Positions 1 to 10,254 of a stretch of 64,000 nucleotides of DNA are shown here, piece by piece. Positions within the stretch are counted from its first letter, which is position 1. Each line of letters begins with the position of its first letter. The translations under genes were made by a program, and so were the position numbers. The stretch lies in the NCBI GenBank assembly GCA_029215795.1, contig JARDYH010000007.1:81665763-81729762 (forward strand), read 5' to 3'. The notes below the pieces were generated by a model. It saw nothing but the letters and a program-made list of their open reading frames with translations, had not been told where the DNA came from and did not search any database. Source of the DNA: Anniella stebbinsi. Taxonomy: Eukaryota > Chordata > Lepidosauria > Squamata > Anniellidae.

Positions 1-720
1 GAGAGTGTCTTCAAAACATTTGCTTCACTCCCTGCTCCGTGATGTCACTAAACTGGGCTGGAATGCTGAACCATGGGGTTGGAAGGAGCCAGGAGTTCCT
101 GGGCTGGTTATCCATGCCTCAGGAAGGGCTGGCCCACCCCATCCCACGCCGCCACCCCACCCCCCATAGCTGTTCTATTTTCAGAGCTCGACAGCTAACG
201 GATTTCCCTTCAGCATGCTTGTGCTTCGGGTGGCCTTCCGCAGACACAGTAATGCATTCCTGGAACGGGCTTCAGGGAGGTGGGGGGGGTGGAACTACGC
301 CCTCCCCAAGGGTACATCAAGGTAAGACACACACCCATCTGTTCATTTGAGGCAAGCATCAATGGAACAACCCCCCCCCCCCCCGGATTTCTTAGACATA
401 CACATTCCTGGCAATATGGCTATTGAGCACATTCCTTCTCACCCCCCCCCCCCAAATCTCTAAGGCTCCAAAACCACTTGTGATTTTGCCTCTGGATCCA
501 CCCCCAAGTGCCTTCTTGCTGTGGACTCGGGTACTTCCCATCCCACCAATGCCTCCGTAGAGAGAGATGCTATTTTTCGCTCTGCTCTTTAATCTGTTGT
601 TACCAAATAATGCCTCTTTTGTTGGGGGGGGGGGGTTGGAGAGAGAGAGAGAGAGTTGAAGGGGATGTGGGGGGAGCAAAAAAAAAAGGCTTCTGTGAAA
701 GCCAGCCGAGGGGTCCTGAT
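1..720. other. Non-repeat intergenic sequence with homopolymer runs
   Basis: I see no gene and no repeat family that recurs elsewhere in the window. The stretch holds poly-C runs near 371-384 and 443-453, a poly-G run near 625-636 and a GA tract near 640-655. These runs break the reading frames, so the short open frames here look like chance. Confidence 0.5.
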
Positions 721-960
721 TGCTAATTATGCATGGTGAATGTTGATGGCTTTGATTGTGTGTCCTGCAGCTGCATAGGCAGCAAAGAGCCAGGGAAGGG
801 AGTGAGCCGCTCCCCCTCCTTTCCTACCCCGAGCCAGGCAGACTAGCTGACGCCAGCCTTACAACTCTCCCACCCATTTGCGAGGGCTTCTGGTATTGTT
901 TTCAATGGCCTTGCCCCAGCACCTGGGTTCAGCTTGCAAGCCCAGCAGGGACGAGGTTGG
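720..960. promoter_or_regulatory. Candidate distal enhancer containing BMP response element 1
   Basis: About 240 bases without repeat signatures surround the minus-strand SMAD site at 839-855. Other visible motifs are an AT-rich homeodomain/POU-like patch near 722-733 (GCTAATTATGCAT) and CTTTGAT near 750, which resembles a TCF/LEF core. Enhancer function is inferred from the SMAD site and from how distinct the sequence is from the surrounding low-complexity DNA. It lies about 25.6 kb upstream of the ID3 start. Confidence 0.4.
839..855 (-). promoter_or_regulatory. BMP response element (SMAD1/5-SMAD4), copy 1
   Basis: On the minus strand this reads TGGCGTCAGCTAGTCTG. It fits GRCGNC-N5-GTCT, the composite site in which SMAD1/5 MH1 domains contact the GC-rich half and SMAD4 contacts GTCT. 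It matches the same extended pattern as four other sites in this window. Binding has not been shown; the call is by motif. Confidence 0.6.
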
Positions 961-1060
961 AATCTATTTGGGGGGTGAGAGAGAGAGAGAGAGAGGGAGG
1001 GAGGGACGGGGGAACAAACACAGAATTTGTGTGCGGGGTGGAGGGGAGGGGAGGGGGTGG
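960..1060 (+). repeat. GA/GGGA low-complexity tract
   Basis: A purine-rich run, (GA)n changing to GGGA and GGGGA repeats. No coding potential is visible. Confidence 0.8.
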
Positions 1061-1221
1061 CTAGAAGTGAGAAAGCTCAAACTTCTTTGGATGAAAGCCC
1101 TGTCAACCTTTTGCTTTGGAAACAGAGCCAGGAAAGAGAGTTCGGCCTGTGCAACAGATAGAAGAGGGAAGCCTGCGCTGGGATCGGGGCAGAATACTTT
1201 GGGAGTTTCTTTGGTACAAAG

Positions 1222-1425
1222 GGAGGCAATAGTGATGCTTGTGCAAAAATGGAAAAGAAAGAAAACCACCATACGAGGACAATAGTGATGCTTATTGTGC
1301 AGAAAACACAACAAAAGCCACCCAAGGACAATAGTGATGCTTGTGTAAATATTGCCCCCCCCAATGAAATTAAAACACTGCACAAGGACAATAGCGACGC
1401 TTGTGAAAAAAGAGAGAGAGAGAAG
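1222..1425 (+). repeat. Degenerate tandem repeat, four spaced copies
   Basis: The core GGACAATAGTGATGCTTGTG (with variants) occurs near 1224, 1277, 1326 and 1386, at spacings of about 49-60 bases, separated by A-rich filler. A fifth copy lies alone at 2206-2225. I do not recognise the unit. Because the core repeats, the minus-strand open frames across it contain repeated peptide segments and should not be taken as genes. Confidence 0.65.
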
Positions 1426-1656
1426 AAAGAAACCAAAAACCACACAAGAGGCTGAATATGCCCTATTTACCCCATCGTGGCTGCGCAGTGGCGCTGCATT
1501 GGTTATATGATGCAGCAGCCAATTTGCAGCCACTACGGGCTGTTCAACTGAAACTGCGCCTTAAAAAAGTCACCAACTTAGCATGACTTTTTCCATTCCT
1601 CCGAGGTCACCACTGTCTTTCTATCATCTGTTGGTGGTGACCTTGCTTTACGTTGA

Positions 1657-1992
1657 CCCTGGGGCAGGCTGACCAGATAAAATCCAGGTCAGGGCTCCTG
1701 TAACTTTAACAGTTGTAGAGAAAAGGGAATTTCAGCCAGTGTCATTCGTATGCAATTAGTTCCTGGTGATATTCCCTCTTCATCACAACAGTTAAAGTTG
1801 CAGGGGCCCTGCCTTCTTTTGTATATGGTCACTCTAGTATAGCGCCTGCACCTTTAACAATTGTGATGAAGAGGGAATTTCACCAGCAACTAATTGCATA
1901 CAAATGACACTGGCTGAAATCCCCTTTTCTCTACAACTGTTAAAGTTACATGAGCCTTGACCTGGATTTTATCTGGTCAGCCTACCCTGGGG
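1657..1992. mobile_element. 320-bp foldback MITE (TAACTTTAACAG family), copy 1
   Basis: The element spans 1665-1984 and is flanked by an 8-bp direct repeat CCCTGGGG (1657-1664 and 1985-1992). The two halves are inverted copies of each other. Each half also contains a smaller inverted repeat (TAACTTTAACAGTTGT against ACAACAGTTAAAGTT). The outer ends read AGGCTGACCAGATAAAATCC. The 8-bp duplication suggests a non-autonomous hAT-like transposon; no transposase is present. Confidence 0.8.
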
Positions 1993-2443
1993 GCATTCCA
2001 GGGGTGGATCGAGGCCTGCAGTAGGTTGCCTGGAACGCAAGAAGGTGGAGTGGAGGGCAAGGAGCTTGCTTCATGAGTCCAATGGCCACTGGAAAGCCCA
2101 CGTTCCCTCCTGCTGTGGGGATTGATTGTTCTTTCCCCACAGCTGCGATGCTGCACGGTTTCTAAGGAACACACGGCCAAACTGCCGCTGTAAAGACACC
2201 CCGAAGGACAATAGTGATGGTTGTGACAACAACAACCCACAAACACATACAAAACTAGGAAGCGTTCACTGAGATCTGAACGTCTTTTGCTGCAGCCCAA
2301 GTGGTCTAAAATCAACTGCCCCAACTTAGTTGGAGTGTTGTAATAAACAAGCCAAATGTGTGTGTGTGTTGGGGGGGGGGGGTCCTAATGGCCTGACCCC
2401 CACATATACACCTGCTGTCCAGCACCATTTTGTTCCCTCTGAT

Positions 2444-2478
<35 letters not shown>

Positions 2479-2598
2479 TTTAAAAGTTGGCTTCTAACAC
2501 TTTGAGCAGATACTTCTTGACTCAGAAGTCTCACTGTATTCCTCAGAACTTATTCTCATGGTAAGCATGGTAAAGTTATCTGAAGCTGGGAGTGAGCC
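1993..2598. other. Intergenic sequence with TG microsatellite
   Basis: No gene seen. It holds the lone 2206-2225 copy of the GGACAATAGTGATG repeat, a G-run near 2370-2382 and a (TG)n tract near 2444-2478. Confidence 0.6.
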
Positions 2599-2690
2599 TT
2601 ATTTATTCATTTAAAACATTTCTTGGCCACCTTTCAGGGCAAAGCCTTCACAAGGCGGTTTACAAGAAAATATAATAAAATGTAAAATTG
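2599..2690. repeat. GGGCGG-block interspersed repeat, fragment
   Basis: The fragment has TTATTTATTCATTT followed by CACAAGGCGGTTTACAAG and an A-rich tail. The same block (CCGCCCCATAGCC...CTGGGCGGTTTAC) recurs at 8680, 15245, 38672, 40848 and 50135. I cannot assign the family without a library. Confidence 0.6.
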
Positions 2691-2898
2691 AATGCAATGG
2701 CACTTACTTCCAAGTAAACATGCTTTGAATTGATTTGTCAAGGTACCATTTGGAAGGGGGAAAATCATATATTTTTTTTTTAAAAAAGGCATTATAGACT
2801 GTAAGCAACCATAGAGAAATGTTAAATTAAAATCTTAAATTATAAACACACACACACACCAGTCTAACCAACTCCTTCACCCGAATTATCTTGAGGGG

Positions 2899-3254
2899 AG
2901 GGTGGCCATTTATGTATCAGAAGAAATGAGGACCAGAGAGGACAGATGATTTGCATAAGACATGTGTGTCCTATTTTATATGTATAGATCCAAATTTAGA
3001 CATTATTCCTGTATTTTTTATTTTTATTTTAATAGAAATACAGTACAGCTCACTATAGGGGGAAAGGCTGTGCCTGGATACCTGTATGCCTTGCTCAAGC
3101 TGCTGTCCAGAGGCTTAACTGTAGATAGGGCAACTTCAAGGCCCCTGCTCTGCTCTCCCTTCTTATGGGTCAATATCTTTACATTGGACCTGGACCGGAC
3201 AACCTTTCAAATAGAGGACTGTCCTCTGTAAAATAGGCCACATGGCTACTCTCA
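2899..3254 (+). mobile_element. Family C DNA-transposon-like repeat (GAGGACACATGGCCACC), full-length copy
   Basis: It begins GGGTGGCCATTTATG, includes a TTTGCAT stretch and ends in TCCTCTGTAAAATAGGCCACATGGC. The ends form an imperfect inverted repeat (GGGTGGCC / GGCCACCCTA in better copies). Other copies lie at 14345, 34690, 38555, 42280, 63090 and 63950. Coding capacity is absent. Confidence 0.6.
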
Positions 3255-3394
3255 GGCTGGGATGAGAGAAGGTGGGCCCTCTGGTGTGCTGGTCAGGTTA
3301 AGTCAGCAGTTTTTGTCCATGGAGCTAAGAATTGTTACAATGAAGGCTGCAGCTCCCCAGGTGCGGGCACAGGCCTTGCACCTCATCAGTACTT

Positions 3395-3502
3395 TTCCTT
3401 TCTTTAATAAAAACAACAAGCTGGTAATGCCAGGAATTGAACCCAGGATTTTCTGCATACAGAGCATGCACTCAGCCACTGAGCTGCTGTCCCTCCTCTG
3501 AA
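3395..3502 (-). mobile_element. tRNA-derived SINE A, minus strand
   Basis: The reverse complement carries a B-box-like GGTTCAATTCC and an A-box-like GCTCAGTGGCTGAGTGCATG, in tRNA order. This is a SINE promoter region, not a functional tRNA: there is no full cloverleaf and the copy joins SINE body sequence. Confidence 0.65.
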
Positions 3503-4210
3503 AGATGCTGTTGCTTAAGTTATACAGATTCCCATGGCCTGGGCAGAGTTACCTAAAGGGCCTGGGGAGGTCAGAAAAATCTGCGTTGGATTCAAATGAG
3601 CTGGATTTCTATTAATCCAACCTGTGGATTCCTCAGCAGACCGGCTTTTTCTGAGTCACACGGATTCTGCAAAACTTGCAGACCCATTTTTCACTTTTGG
3701 GAGGGACTTGCGTTAATTCACGTTAGCACAAATCAGTGTTCGTGCTGATGCACATTAACTGGTGCACATAAGTGCCTATGTGAATTAGCGCAAGTAGAAC
3801 AAAGTTCTGGTTAAAAACAACAACATATTCTATCAATGAATAGATAATGGAACGAAAAATACCTGACAATCCATGAAACGCAGATGGAATGAAATCCGTG
3901 TATCCCTAAAGGGGACCATGTAACCATTGTTGGACTATGGAGACCATGTCATCTCAGTAAATGCTCCCATCAGGAGAGAACATGCTTCACGGATACAGCA
4001 CACATTTTGTACACAAATGGTCTCAAGCTAGATCCTCAGCCTCTCCAATTATTTATTTGTGAATTTACATTTACATTCCTCCGTTCCATATGTAACACCC
4101 AAGATGTCTCAAAATGAGAATGCATAATAGGTGGTTAAAATGAAGCAACACTATAGCAATGCAACCAGAGCAGATCAAACAGTGAAAAGGAGCAGAGAGT
4201 TGGCCCTGGA
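3503..4210. other. Intergenic, nothing recognised
   Basis: Non-coding sequence with short AT-rich segments and a TGCACATTAAC-type repetitive patch near 3720-3790. I see no gene or repeat family with support. Confidence 0.5.
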
Positions 4211-4224
4211 GAGGGACAGTGGGC

Positions 4225-4322
4225 TGGCCTTCTCCAATCTGGTGCCATCCAGATCTTTTGGACTACACCTCCCACCATTCCCAGCCAGCTTGGTAGACAA
4301 TACTGGAGTAGACAGATCAATG
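4225..4322. mobile_element. ACTACAACTCCC foldback repeat, left arm
   Basis: It has GGTGCCATCCAGATCTTTTGG followed by ACTACACCTCCCACCATTCC. This is one arm of a palindromic repeat found in full at 32918-33050 and elsewhere. The partner arm is missing or diverged here. Confidence 0.6.
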
Positions 4323-5215
4323 GTCTAAGGTGGACCAATGATGAACTTCAGAGATTGCCTGACTCCTCCAGGCCTGCTCAGTTGCTGCAACCAACAGGAG
4401 ATACCCACCTGGTGGTACATAAAGTTTCAGAGTTTTGATCCATCATGACTCTGTGGAATTCCCTACCACTGCAAATTCGGCAAGCGCCAACCCTTCTGGG
4501 GTATTGGTACTCATGTCCCTTTTCCAACACACATTCCCAGGAAGCTAATCTTGTCCTCTGTGTAAACTTAGTTTTGTATGTAGCTTAGACATTTCTTTAA
4601 TATAAGCAATTCATAAATACCAATCAGGCTGGAGAATGCTGGAATACCTGGACCAACGGACTAAGCTGATCTAAGGCAGCTCCCTCTGTTCCTAATTGGT
4701 CTCCACCAGATGTGACTAGTGTCATCTTTGTCTTAGTGACCTCAAGATTAGCTGAATGAAATGCGCTCTCCACGAAGCTGCCTCCAACACAAACCAGGAT
4801 CTCTGATACAGAGAGTGACACTTTGCCCACCAGAAACAAGGTCACGAGAGCATTATCAGTAGCAGGAGAAGCATGATTCAGATTCAACTCCCTGCTGCAG
4901 CCTGATGGATTCCTGACCACCACAAGGAGATAGGGCAGACTGTGACTTGGGAAGCATAAAAATAAATAAATAAATGCAAGAACATTGCATTCACTGCAAC
5001 ATTTTAAAGTCAGAGAGGACTAACTCCCACCACCACCACCAAATTTGATGGAAAGGAAAAATAAACATGATCTTTCATTACACTCAGGAACACATGAGAT
5101 CAATCCCAGGCACCCAAGAAAACCTCCCACCTTAATTTCATGGGACTGATGAAAACCAGAGGCTGGTAGAGCTGTACCACCCAAATCTAAATTTGGAGGA
5201 TATGGAGAAGCTGGA
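4323..5215. other. Intergenic, mostly unassigned
   Basis: A segment near 4440-4560 (GTGGAATTCCCTACCACTGC) resembles the WNSLP-encoding 3' part of LINE ORF2 but is too short to assign. A SINE A tail-like piece (CTAAGGCAGCTCCCT) lies near 4672. Otherwise nothing is recognised. Confidence 0.4.
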
Positions 5216-5217
5216 AG

Positions 5218-5310
5218 CAGGGCCGGCCCTACCATTAGCAAATGTGATACAGCCATCTCAGGCAGCAGATTTGGGGTAACATGTCAGGGCAGCAAATTTC
5301 AATGGGTTTG
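5218..5310 (+). mobile_element. Family F (AGGGCCGGCCCT) repeat, 5' fragment
   Basis: It starts AGGGCCGGCCCTACCATTAG and carries the GGCAGCAGATTTGG segment seen at 13567, 37283 and 56043. Only the first part remains. Confidence 0.6.
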
Positions 5311-5362
5311 CTCTAAGTATGACTAAGTCTGGAAAGAGCCCAATCTCCAACCTTTTCAGGGG

Positions 5363-5842
5363 TAGGGTGACCATATTTGGGAAATCAAAACAGAGGACAC
5401 CCAGTAAGGGTGGTGGAAAAGTATACTTTCCGGGGCCTCCAGAAGCACGTCATTCCCCCCCGCCATGGCGGGAGGGGGAATGGGCGCACTTTCCGGAGGC
5501 ACCAGAAAGCATGTTTTCCCCTCCTCCACTCCAACCAGGCCTCAAAGGAGCGGAGGAGGGGAAAGTGTGTCACCCCCCTCCCCCACTGTTCCAATCAGGG
5601 TGTTTTCTATAATGTCTGGAAATTACACACTTTCCCCTTTAAGGCCCAATTGAAGCAGTGGGGGGAGGGGAAAATGACGCGCCTCCGGAAAGTATATTAT
5701 CCCTCCCCCACCATGGTGGCCTTAAAGGGAAAAGCATGTCATTCCAGGACTTTATAGAAAATTACAGAAAATCCCCCCTGATACCCAAGACAGAACAAAA
5801 ACCAGGACAAACCCGGGGAAATCCTGACAGTTGGTCACCCTA
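5363..5842. mobile_element. 480-bp hAT-like MITE with TAGGGTGACC ends
   Basis: It opens TAGGGTGACCATATTTGGG and closes GGTCACCCTA. The flanks TCAGGGG and TCAAGGG match at six of seven positions, as expected for a decayed target duplication. The interior is rich in CCCCTCC/GGAGGGG and contains repeated TTTCCGG/CCGGAAA patches. A shorter reverse copy lies at 45411-45766. The long open frames across it are repeat translation, not genes. Confidence 0.7.
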
Positions 5843-6064
5843 TCAAGGGCAGGATCCATTTTTAACCCCAGCCTTCCACATGGACCTACTTTGCTGACCG
5901 TACTTGCCAGCAGAGTGGCACTAGCTAAAAAAAGATGTTACAAACCAAGAAGTCCCTGGTTCACATGTTACCTTGGCTGCGAACACATACTAGGTAGCTT
6001 TCGGGAGGTATTTTGCTCTCAGCCTTAGCACAAACACACACATGCAATCTTCACTAGTAGTGTG

Positions 6065-6265
6065 AATGGAAGGGCTGAAGCTGAGTGGTGGAGCACATCC
6101 TTTGCATGCAGAAGGACCCAGGTTAAATCCCCAGCCCATCCAGGTAGAGCTGGGAAAGAATCCTGCCTGAAACCGCGGAGAGCTGCTGCCAGTCAGTGTC
6201 GACAATACTGAGCGAGAGAGGCCAATGTTCTGACTCCGTCTAAGGTAGCTTCCTAGGTTCCTAAT
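6065..6265 (+). mobile_element. tRNA-derived SINE A, plus strand
   Basis: It has an A-box-like GCTGAGTGGTGGAGCAC, a B-box-like GGTTAAATCCCC and the conserved body CTGCCTGAAACC...GAGAGCTGCTGCCAGTCAGT. It ends in a GTCTGACTC...GGTAGCTTCCTAGGTTC tail. A better-preserved copy is at 63590-63785. Confidence 0.75.
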
Positions 6266-6345
6266 AATGACCTACCTTACAGGGTTGTTGTAAAGACGGC
6301 AACTTGATAATATGTGAAATACTTTGATCACTTTAAAACGCTATA
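6266..6345 (+). mobile_element. MIR-like SINE tail
   Basis: The order ACCTACCTTACAGGGTTGTTGT then AAATACTTTGATCAC then CTATATAAATACTATTATCA is typical of the 3' part of MIR/CORE-SINEs. Only this end is recognisable. Confidence 0.45.
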
Positions 6346-6434
6346 TAAATACTATTATCATGATGTGCTTGTGATTATAATTTATTCCCATAATTTACTC
6401 TTATTATTTTGTTATCTATGTTTCATTCTCTCAC

Positions 6435-6666
6435 ACTGGCTGAATTCGGACGACGCAATAAGCAACTGGGTGGGGGGGAACAATTATCAGTTGTATTGAC
6501 TATCGTGTCGTCCGAATGCTGCCATAGTGAACTCAGCGCTGATCCTAATCCACATCACAGTTGATTATTTATTACCATGTTGTGTTGGGAGTACCCCCTA
6601 GATGAACAACTGTAACGTTGATTATTACCCCACCATTGACTATCGTGTCGTCCGAATTCAGCCACT
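6435..6666. mobile_element. 226-bp MITE B with GGCTGAATTCGGACGACAC ends
   Basis: The element spans 6438-6663. Its ends are GGCTGAATTCGGACGACGC and the inverse of GGCTGAATTCGGACGACACG, and it is flanked by ACT on both sides (6435-6437 and 6664-6666). The 3-bp duplication and GG...CC ends are Harbinger-like. A second copy of nearly the same length is inverted at 10419-10645. Confidence 0.75.
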
Positions 6667-7216
6667 CTTTCCCTTTCTGCATTTCTTCTTGACAGCATGG
6701 AAACATAATGCTATCTAAGAGGAGCCACCCACATTCCAGCATCTTCTATGCCAGGGATCCCCAACACAGCACCCCCAATGTGGATTAGGAGCTATCCAAG
6801 GTAACATCCTTTAGAGTTCTGACTGGTTCTGACTGAAACCCCGAGCGGATTCACATTCCCACTGACATTGGAGCCACCGGCCTCCACGTAAACAAAACAC
6901 TAGAGTACCGGCTGGTGCAGAAATGGGCATGAAAACAGATTTGGCACTTGTGAGTCCTGCATTTCAAGAAGCCTATGAATGTGCCCGTTGCTCCTAAACC
7001 AGGCCAAGTCTTGGACTGTGTCTTCCAGATCGGAGACCAGCGCTGTCCAGATTGCGCCGGCCTGAGGCTTCAAGTCAATTTCAATCAAAGATGACTGTGA
7101 CGATACCCCACATTTCTATCCCCTTAGGTATGTCTGGTTTAGTATGTCTGGAGAGTGCGGAATGTTGGACTGAGTGGGTGTGGCTGGTGATGCTGGGAAA
7201 GGGAGGGGGGAAGAGT
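6667..7216. other. Intergenic, no repeats recognised
   Basis: Unique-looking sequence without an open frame of interest. Nothing else is supported. Confidence 0.45.
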
Positions 7217-7552
7217 GTATATATTAGGCTGACCATCTGAAAAGGAGGACAGGGCTCCTGTAACTTTAACAGTTGTAGAGAAAAGGGAATTTCAGCCAGT
7301 GTCATTTGTATGCAATTAGTTCCTGGTGAAATTCCCTCTTCATCACAACAGTTAAAGGTGCAGGGCCCCTGCCTTCTTTTGTATATGATCACTCTAGTAT
7401 AGTGCCTGCAACTTTAACTGTTGTGATGAAGAGGGAATTTCACCAGGAACTAATTGCATACAAATGACACTGGCTAAAATTCCCTTTTCTCTACCACTGT
7501 TAAAGTTACATAAGCCCTGTCCTCCTTTTCAGATGGTCAGCCTAGTATATAT
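7217..7552. mobile_element. 320-bp foldback MITE, copy 2
   Basis: The element is 7225-7544, exactly 320 bp as in copy 1, with a perfect 8-bp duplication GTATATAT on both sides. The outer ends here read TAGGCTGACCATCTGAAAAG instead of the CCAGATAAAATCC type of copies 1 and 3, although the inner arms are the same. Confidence 0.85.
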
Positions 7553-8100
7553 AGTGTGAGGGAGTGTTTCAGTCATTCCTTTATTGTCTTGTTTGGGTGG
7601 AGGGTAGTTGTGTGGAAGTTAGCTGTGTGTGATCTAGTCAGGTGTGTGTGTGAAGAGATTATTAGATTTAGGATTATTAGTAAATTATTAGAAGTGTTAG
7701 AATAGGCAGGTATTAAATTGATTTGAAAGAACTGTTAACTACAATAAACATTTTCTTGTATATTTTTTGCTACCACAAACCATGTGTCAGCTTGGCTTTG
7801 TAACCTGCTCTATAAATATAATAAAGAAACACAAATCATTACCCTTTCAGCCAACACACTCACAGGAGAACCTTCTTCAAAACCCTTAACACCCTTTTCC
7901 CCTCTGCTATAAGGGAAAAGTGGTGCGTCTTTTACCCTTCCCTCAGGCTTATTCAAGTGGTGGCGCTTGTCCTGAGAGGGGTGGGCTCGTCTAGGCCTGG
8001 TGTTTGAGGCCGTGGTGGCACAATGACCCTTTGGGGTGGGGGGGGGAGAGAGAAAATAAGCCAGGGAATCCAGCATCCTGCAGTAATTGTGCCTCCTCCA
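7553..8100. other. Intergenic, unique-looking
   Basis: AT-rich sequence followed by a G-run near 8034-8047. No gene found. Confidence 0.45.
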
Positions 8101-8450
8101 CCCGCCCTTGTGCCACTGCGCCGACATTTCCACAAGTGTTTTGTGAAGGGTTAATCCCCTCTCCAAACAAGCTGCATGAAAACTCGCCATGGGAAAAGAT
8201 TTGACATTCCCCACGGCTGGCTCCGGGTTTCCCAGAGACCGGGCAGCCTTGGCCATCTTTTTGGGCCCAAGGGAGATAATAACAAGAGTGGATGCAGCTG
8301 TGTGACAAGGATGGGAATAGAAGAGGAGCGTCACAAAGAGCGCCGGACCACCCCGAATGAGAGAGGAGACAAGCAGATCTGGATCAACGCCGGAGCAGTG
8401 CTTGGATTCCGTGGCCTTCGTCAGCTAGAAAGTGGCTCATGATGGGAACT
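8100..8450. other. Candidate conserved non-coding island
   Basis: A repeat-free stretch of balanced composition with several CpGs, a GGTTAATCCC homeodomain-like site near 8150 and a GAGATAATAAC GATA-like site near 8272. No coding frame is convincing. The call rests only on contrast with the repeats around it. Confidence 0.25.
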
Positions 8451-8679
8451 GGACTCACAGATCTCCTTCTCTTGTCATTTACGAGAAGAGATGTGGGCTG
8501 GCAGGGATGTGGGTGGCGACCCCAAACTGCAAAAGCAGTCCAGCAATTTGGCCTCTCTTTCCTTGGAAGCCTTTAAAGAATGGCTTTGGGGGGGGGGGGA
8601 ATTGGAGGTAAAAAGAGGGGAAGATTTACAAAGAGGGGAAGATTTCGCCAGTGTGGTGTCCTGTGGATGTTTTTGGCCT

Positions 8680-9140
8680 ATTTATATTTATTTATTTCAT
8701 TTCATTTTGATTCCGCCCCATAGCTGAAGCTTTCTGGGCGGTTCACAAAAATTTAAACCACAAGGTACTGCATAAAATATAAAATATGGAAGCTTCAAAC
8801 CACAATATAAAAGCACAACGTAGAATAAAACCTAGCAGCAATGCGGAAGTGTAAAATACAGATTTAAAATAGAAGAGCTAAAAGACTAGGATGCTAAAAT
8901 GCTAAAATACTGGGAAAATTTTAAAAAGGTCTTTGCCTTGCACCAAAAGAAGTACAATGTAGGTACAAAGCGAACCTCTCAAGGGAGATCATTTCACACC
9001 CAGGGTGCCACAGCAGAAAAGCCCCTCTTCCTAGGAGCCACCTGCCTCACTTCCTTTGGCAGGGGAACACAGAGAAGGACCCCTGAAGATGATCTTAGGA
9101 TCCAGGCAGGTACATATGGGACAAGGCGATCCTTCAGATT
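8680..9140. repeat. GGGCGG-block interspersed repeat with extended body
   Basis: It starts with TTTATTTATTTCATTT, then CCGCCCCATAGCTGAAGC, then CTGGGCGGTTCAC and an A-rich part. It continues into a body with TTTCACACCCAGGGTGCCAC and GGAACACAGAGAAGGACCC. The same body order appears at 50135-50585. Confidence 0.65.
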
Positions 9141-9144
9141 AGCT

Positions 9145-9245
9145 GTCTCCAAGTTGTTTAGGGCTACAACTCCAATCGGTCCTAGCCACAATGGCAAATG
9201 GTCAGCACTGATGGGAGTTGTAGTCCAAAACATTCAGATGGCCCA
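9145..9245. mobile_element. ACTACAACTCCC foldback repeat
   Basis: The left arm GGGCTACAACTCCAATCGG and the right arm GATGGGAGTTGTAGTCC form an imperfect palindrome around the CAATGGCAAATGG centre typical of this family. Confidence 0.7.
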
Positions 9246-9625
9246 CTACATGGCCACTTCTCATGCTCCACTCAAGGTCCAGTGGGCCAGACAGAGTGGT
9301 GACCTTGCAAATTCTCTCCAAGGAGACTTCAGCCTTATCAGGTGTTCCTGGATGAGATCAGTAATGGCAAACAAGTTGCTCAATGAACGGCTTCTCCTCC
9401 CATTGCTCATCTTCCTCTGCCATGCAGAACTGCAGAGAAGCATCATCGGCCCCATCCAAGAGTGAGCTTTGTATCAGGGTGAGTGCCAAATACCTAGAGC
9501 CCAGTCAGACAACCCCATACAAACGGAATACATACTCTAGAACAGTGGGGTGGGCAGACAGAAGATAGATCAATATCTACTAGTGGAGGACTGGGTGTTT
9601 TGCAGAAGTTCAGCAAGGATTTCCA
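9246..9625. other. Intergenic, unassigned
   Basis: No repeat or gene recognised. The 188-aa open frame ending at 9465 runs through the two repeats upstream and is not supported. Confidence 0.4.
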
Positions 9626-9654
9626 ATTCTAATGGGTGAATTCAATGTGCATCC

Positions 9655-9765
9655 TAGTGCATCCTATGTAGAGTAGATCCATTGAAATGAATGGGACTTA
9701 AGTTAGTTGTAACTAATTTGAGTCCCATTCACTTCAAATGGTCTATGTAGGACTGACATTGGATA
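9655..9765. repeat. Short palindromic repeat P (GACTTAAGTTAG)
   Basis: GATCCATTGAAATGAATGGG followed by ACTTAAGTTAG is mirrored by CTAATTTGAGTCCCATTC and CTTCAAATGGTC. Related copies lie at 27505-27635 and 57603-57672. Confidence 0.65.
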
Positions 9766-9927
9766 CTACCCAAAGAATCTATCAGTGGCAACAACTAAAA
9801 TGGCAACTTTTCCAAAAATCTGCCCCTATCCTAAATTAGGTTGTCAAAAAAGAACACTATTGGTGCAGGGGGGAGGGGAAAGCAGGAGTGGATTTTGGTT
9901 TGAAGGGACTTGTCAGATTGGCTCATT

Positions 9928-10000
9928 CATTCATTGTATTTATATCCTGCCTTTCTGACAAAAAAAATGGCACTCAAGGCGGCAAACAATAAAGGACAAA
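9928..10000. repeat. GGGCGG-block repeat, short fragment
   Basis: TTGTATTTATATCCTGCCTT is followed by AAGGCGGCAAACAATAAA, a diverged form of the block seen at 40848. Confidence 0.5.
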
Positions 10001-10009
10001 TACATCTGG

Positions 10010-10220
10010 TTCTCCCATCTCTAGAAAGCCTGGGTTCTAGTCCCCACTTTGGGTACTGGGTTCTAGTCCCCACTCTGCCATGAATGCATGACTGGATTGA
10101 GCAAGTCACTGACTCTCCACCTAACCTACCTCACAGGGTTGTTGTGAGGCTAAAATGGAGAGGAGGAGGATCATGTATGCCACTTTGAGCTCTTTGAAGG
10201 AAAGGCAGAATATAAATATA
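10010..10220 (+). mobile_element. tRNA-derived SINE B, plus strand
   Basis: A B-box-like GGGTTCTAGTCCCCACT is present twice, followed by CTCCACCTAACCTACCTC, ACAGGGTTGTTGTGAGG, CTAAAATGGAGAGGAGG and a TATAAATATAAG end. Other copies are at 25315 (minus), 27795, 40345 (minus), 53020 and 59005 (minus). Confidence 0.7.
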
Positions 10221-10254
10221 AGAAATAAAGAAAAATTACACTGTAGTAACACAT

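Noticed and set aside
6065..6140. tRNA gene
   Set aside because: A and B boxes are present but belong to SINE A; no cloverleaf can be formed.
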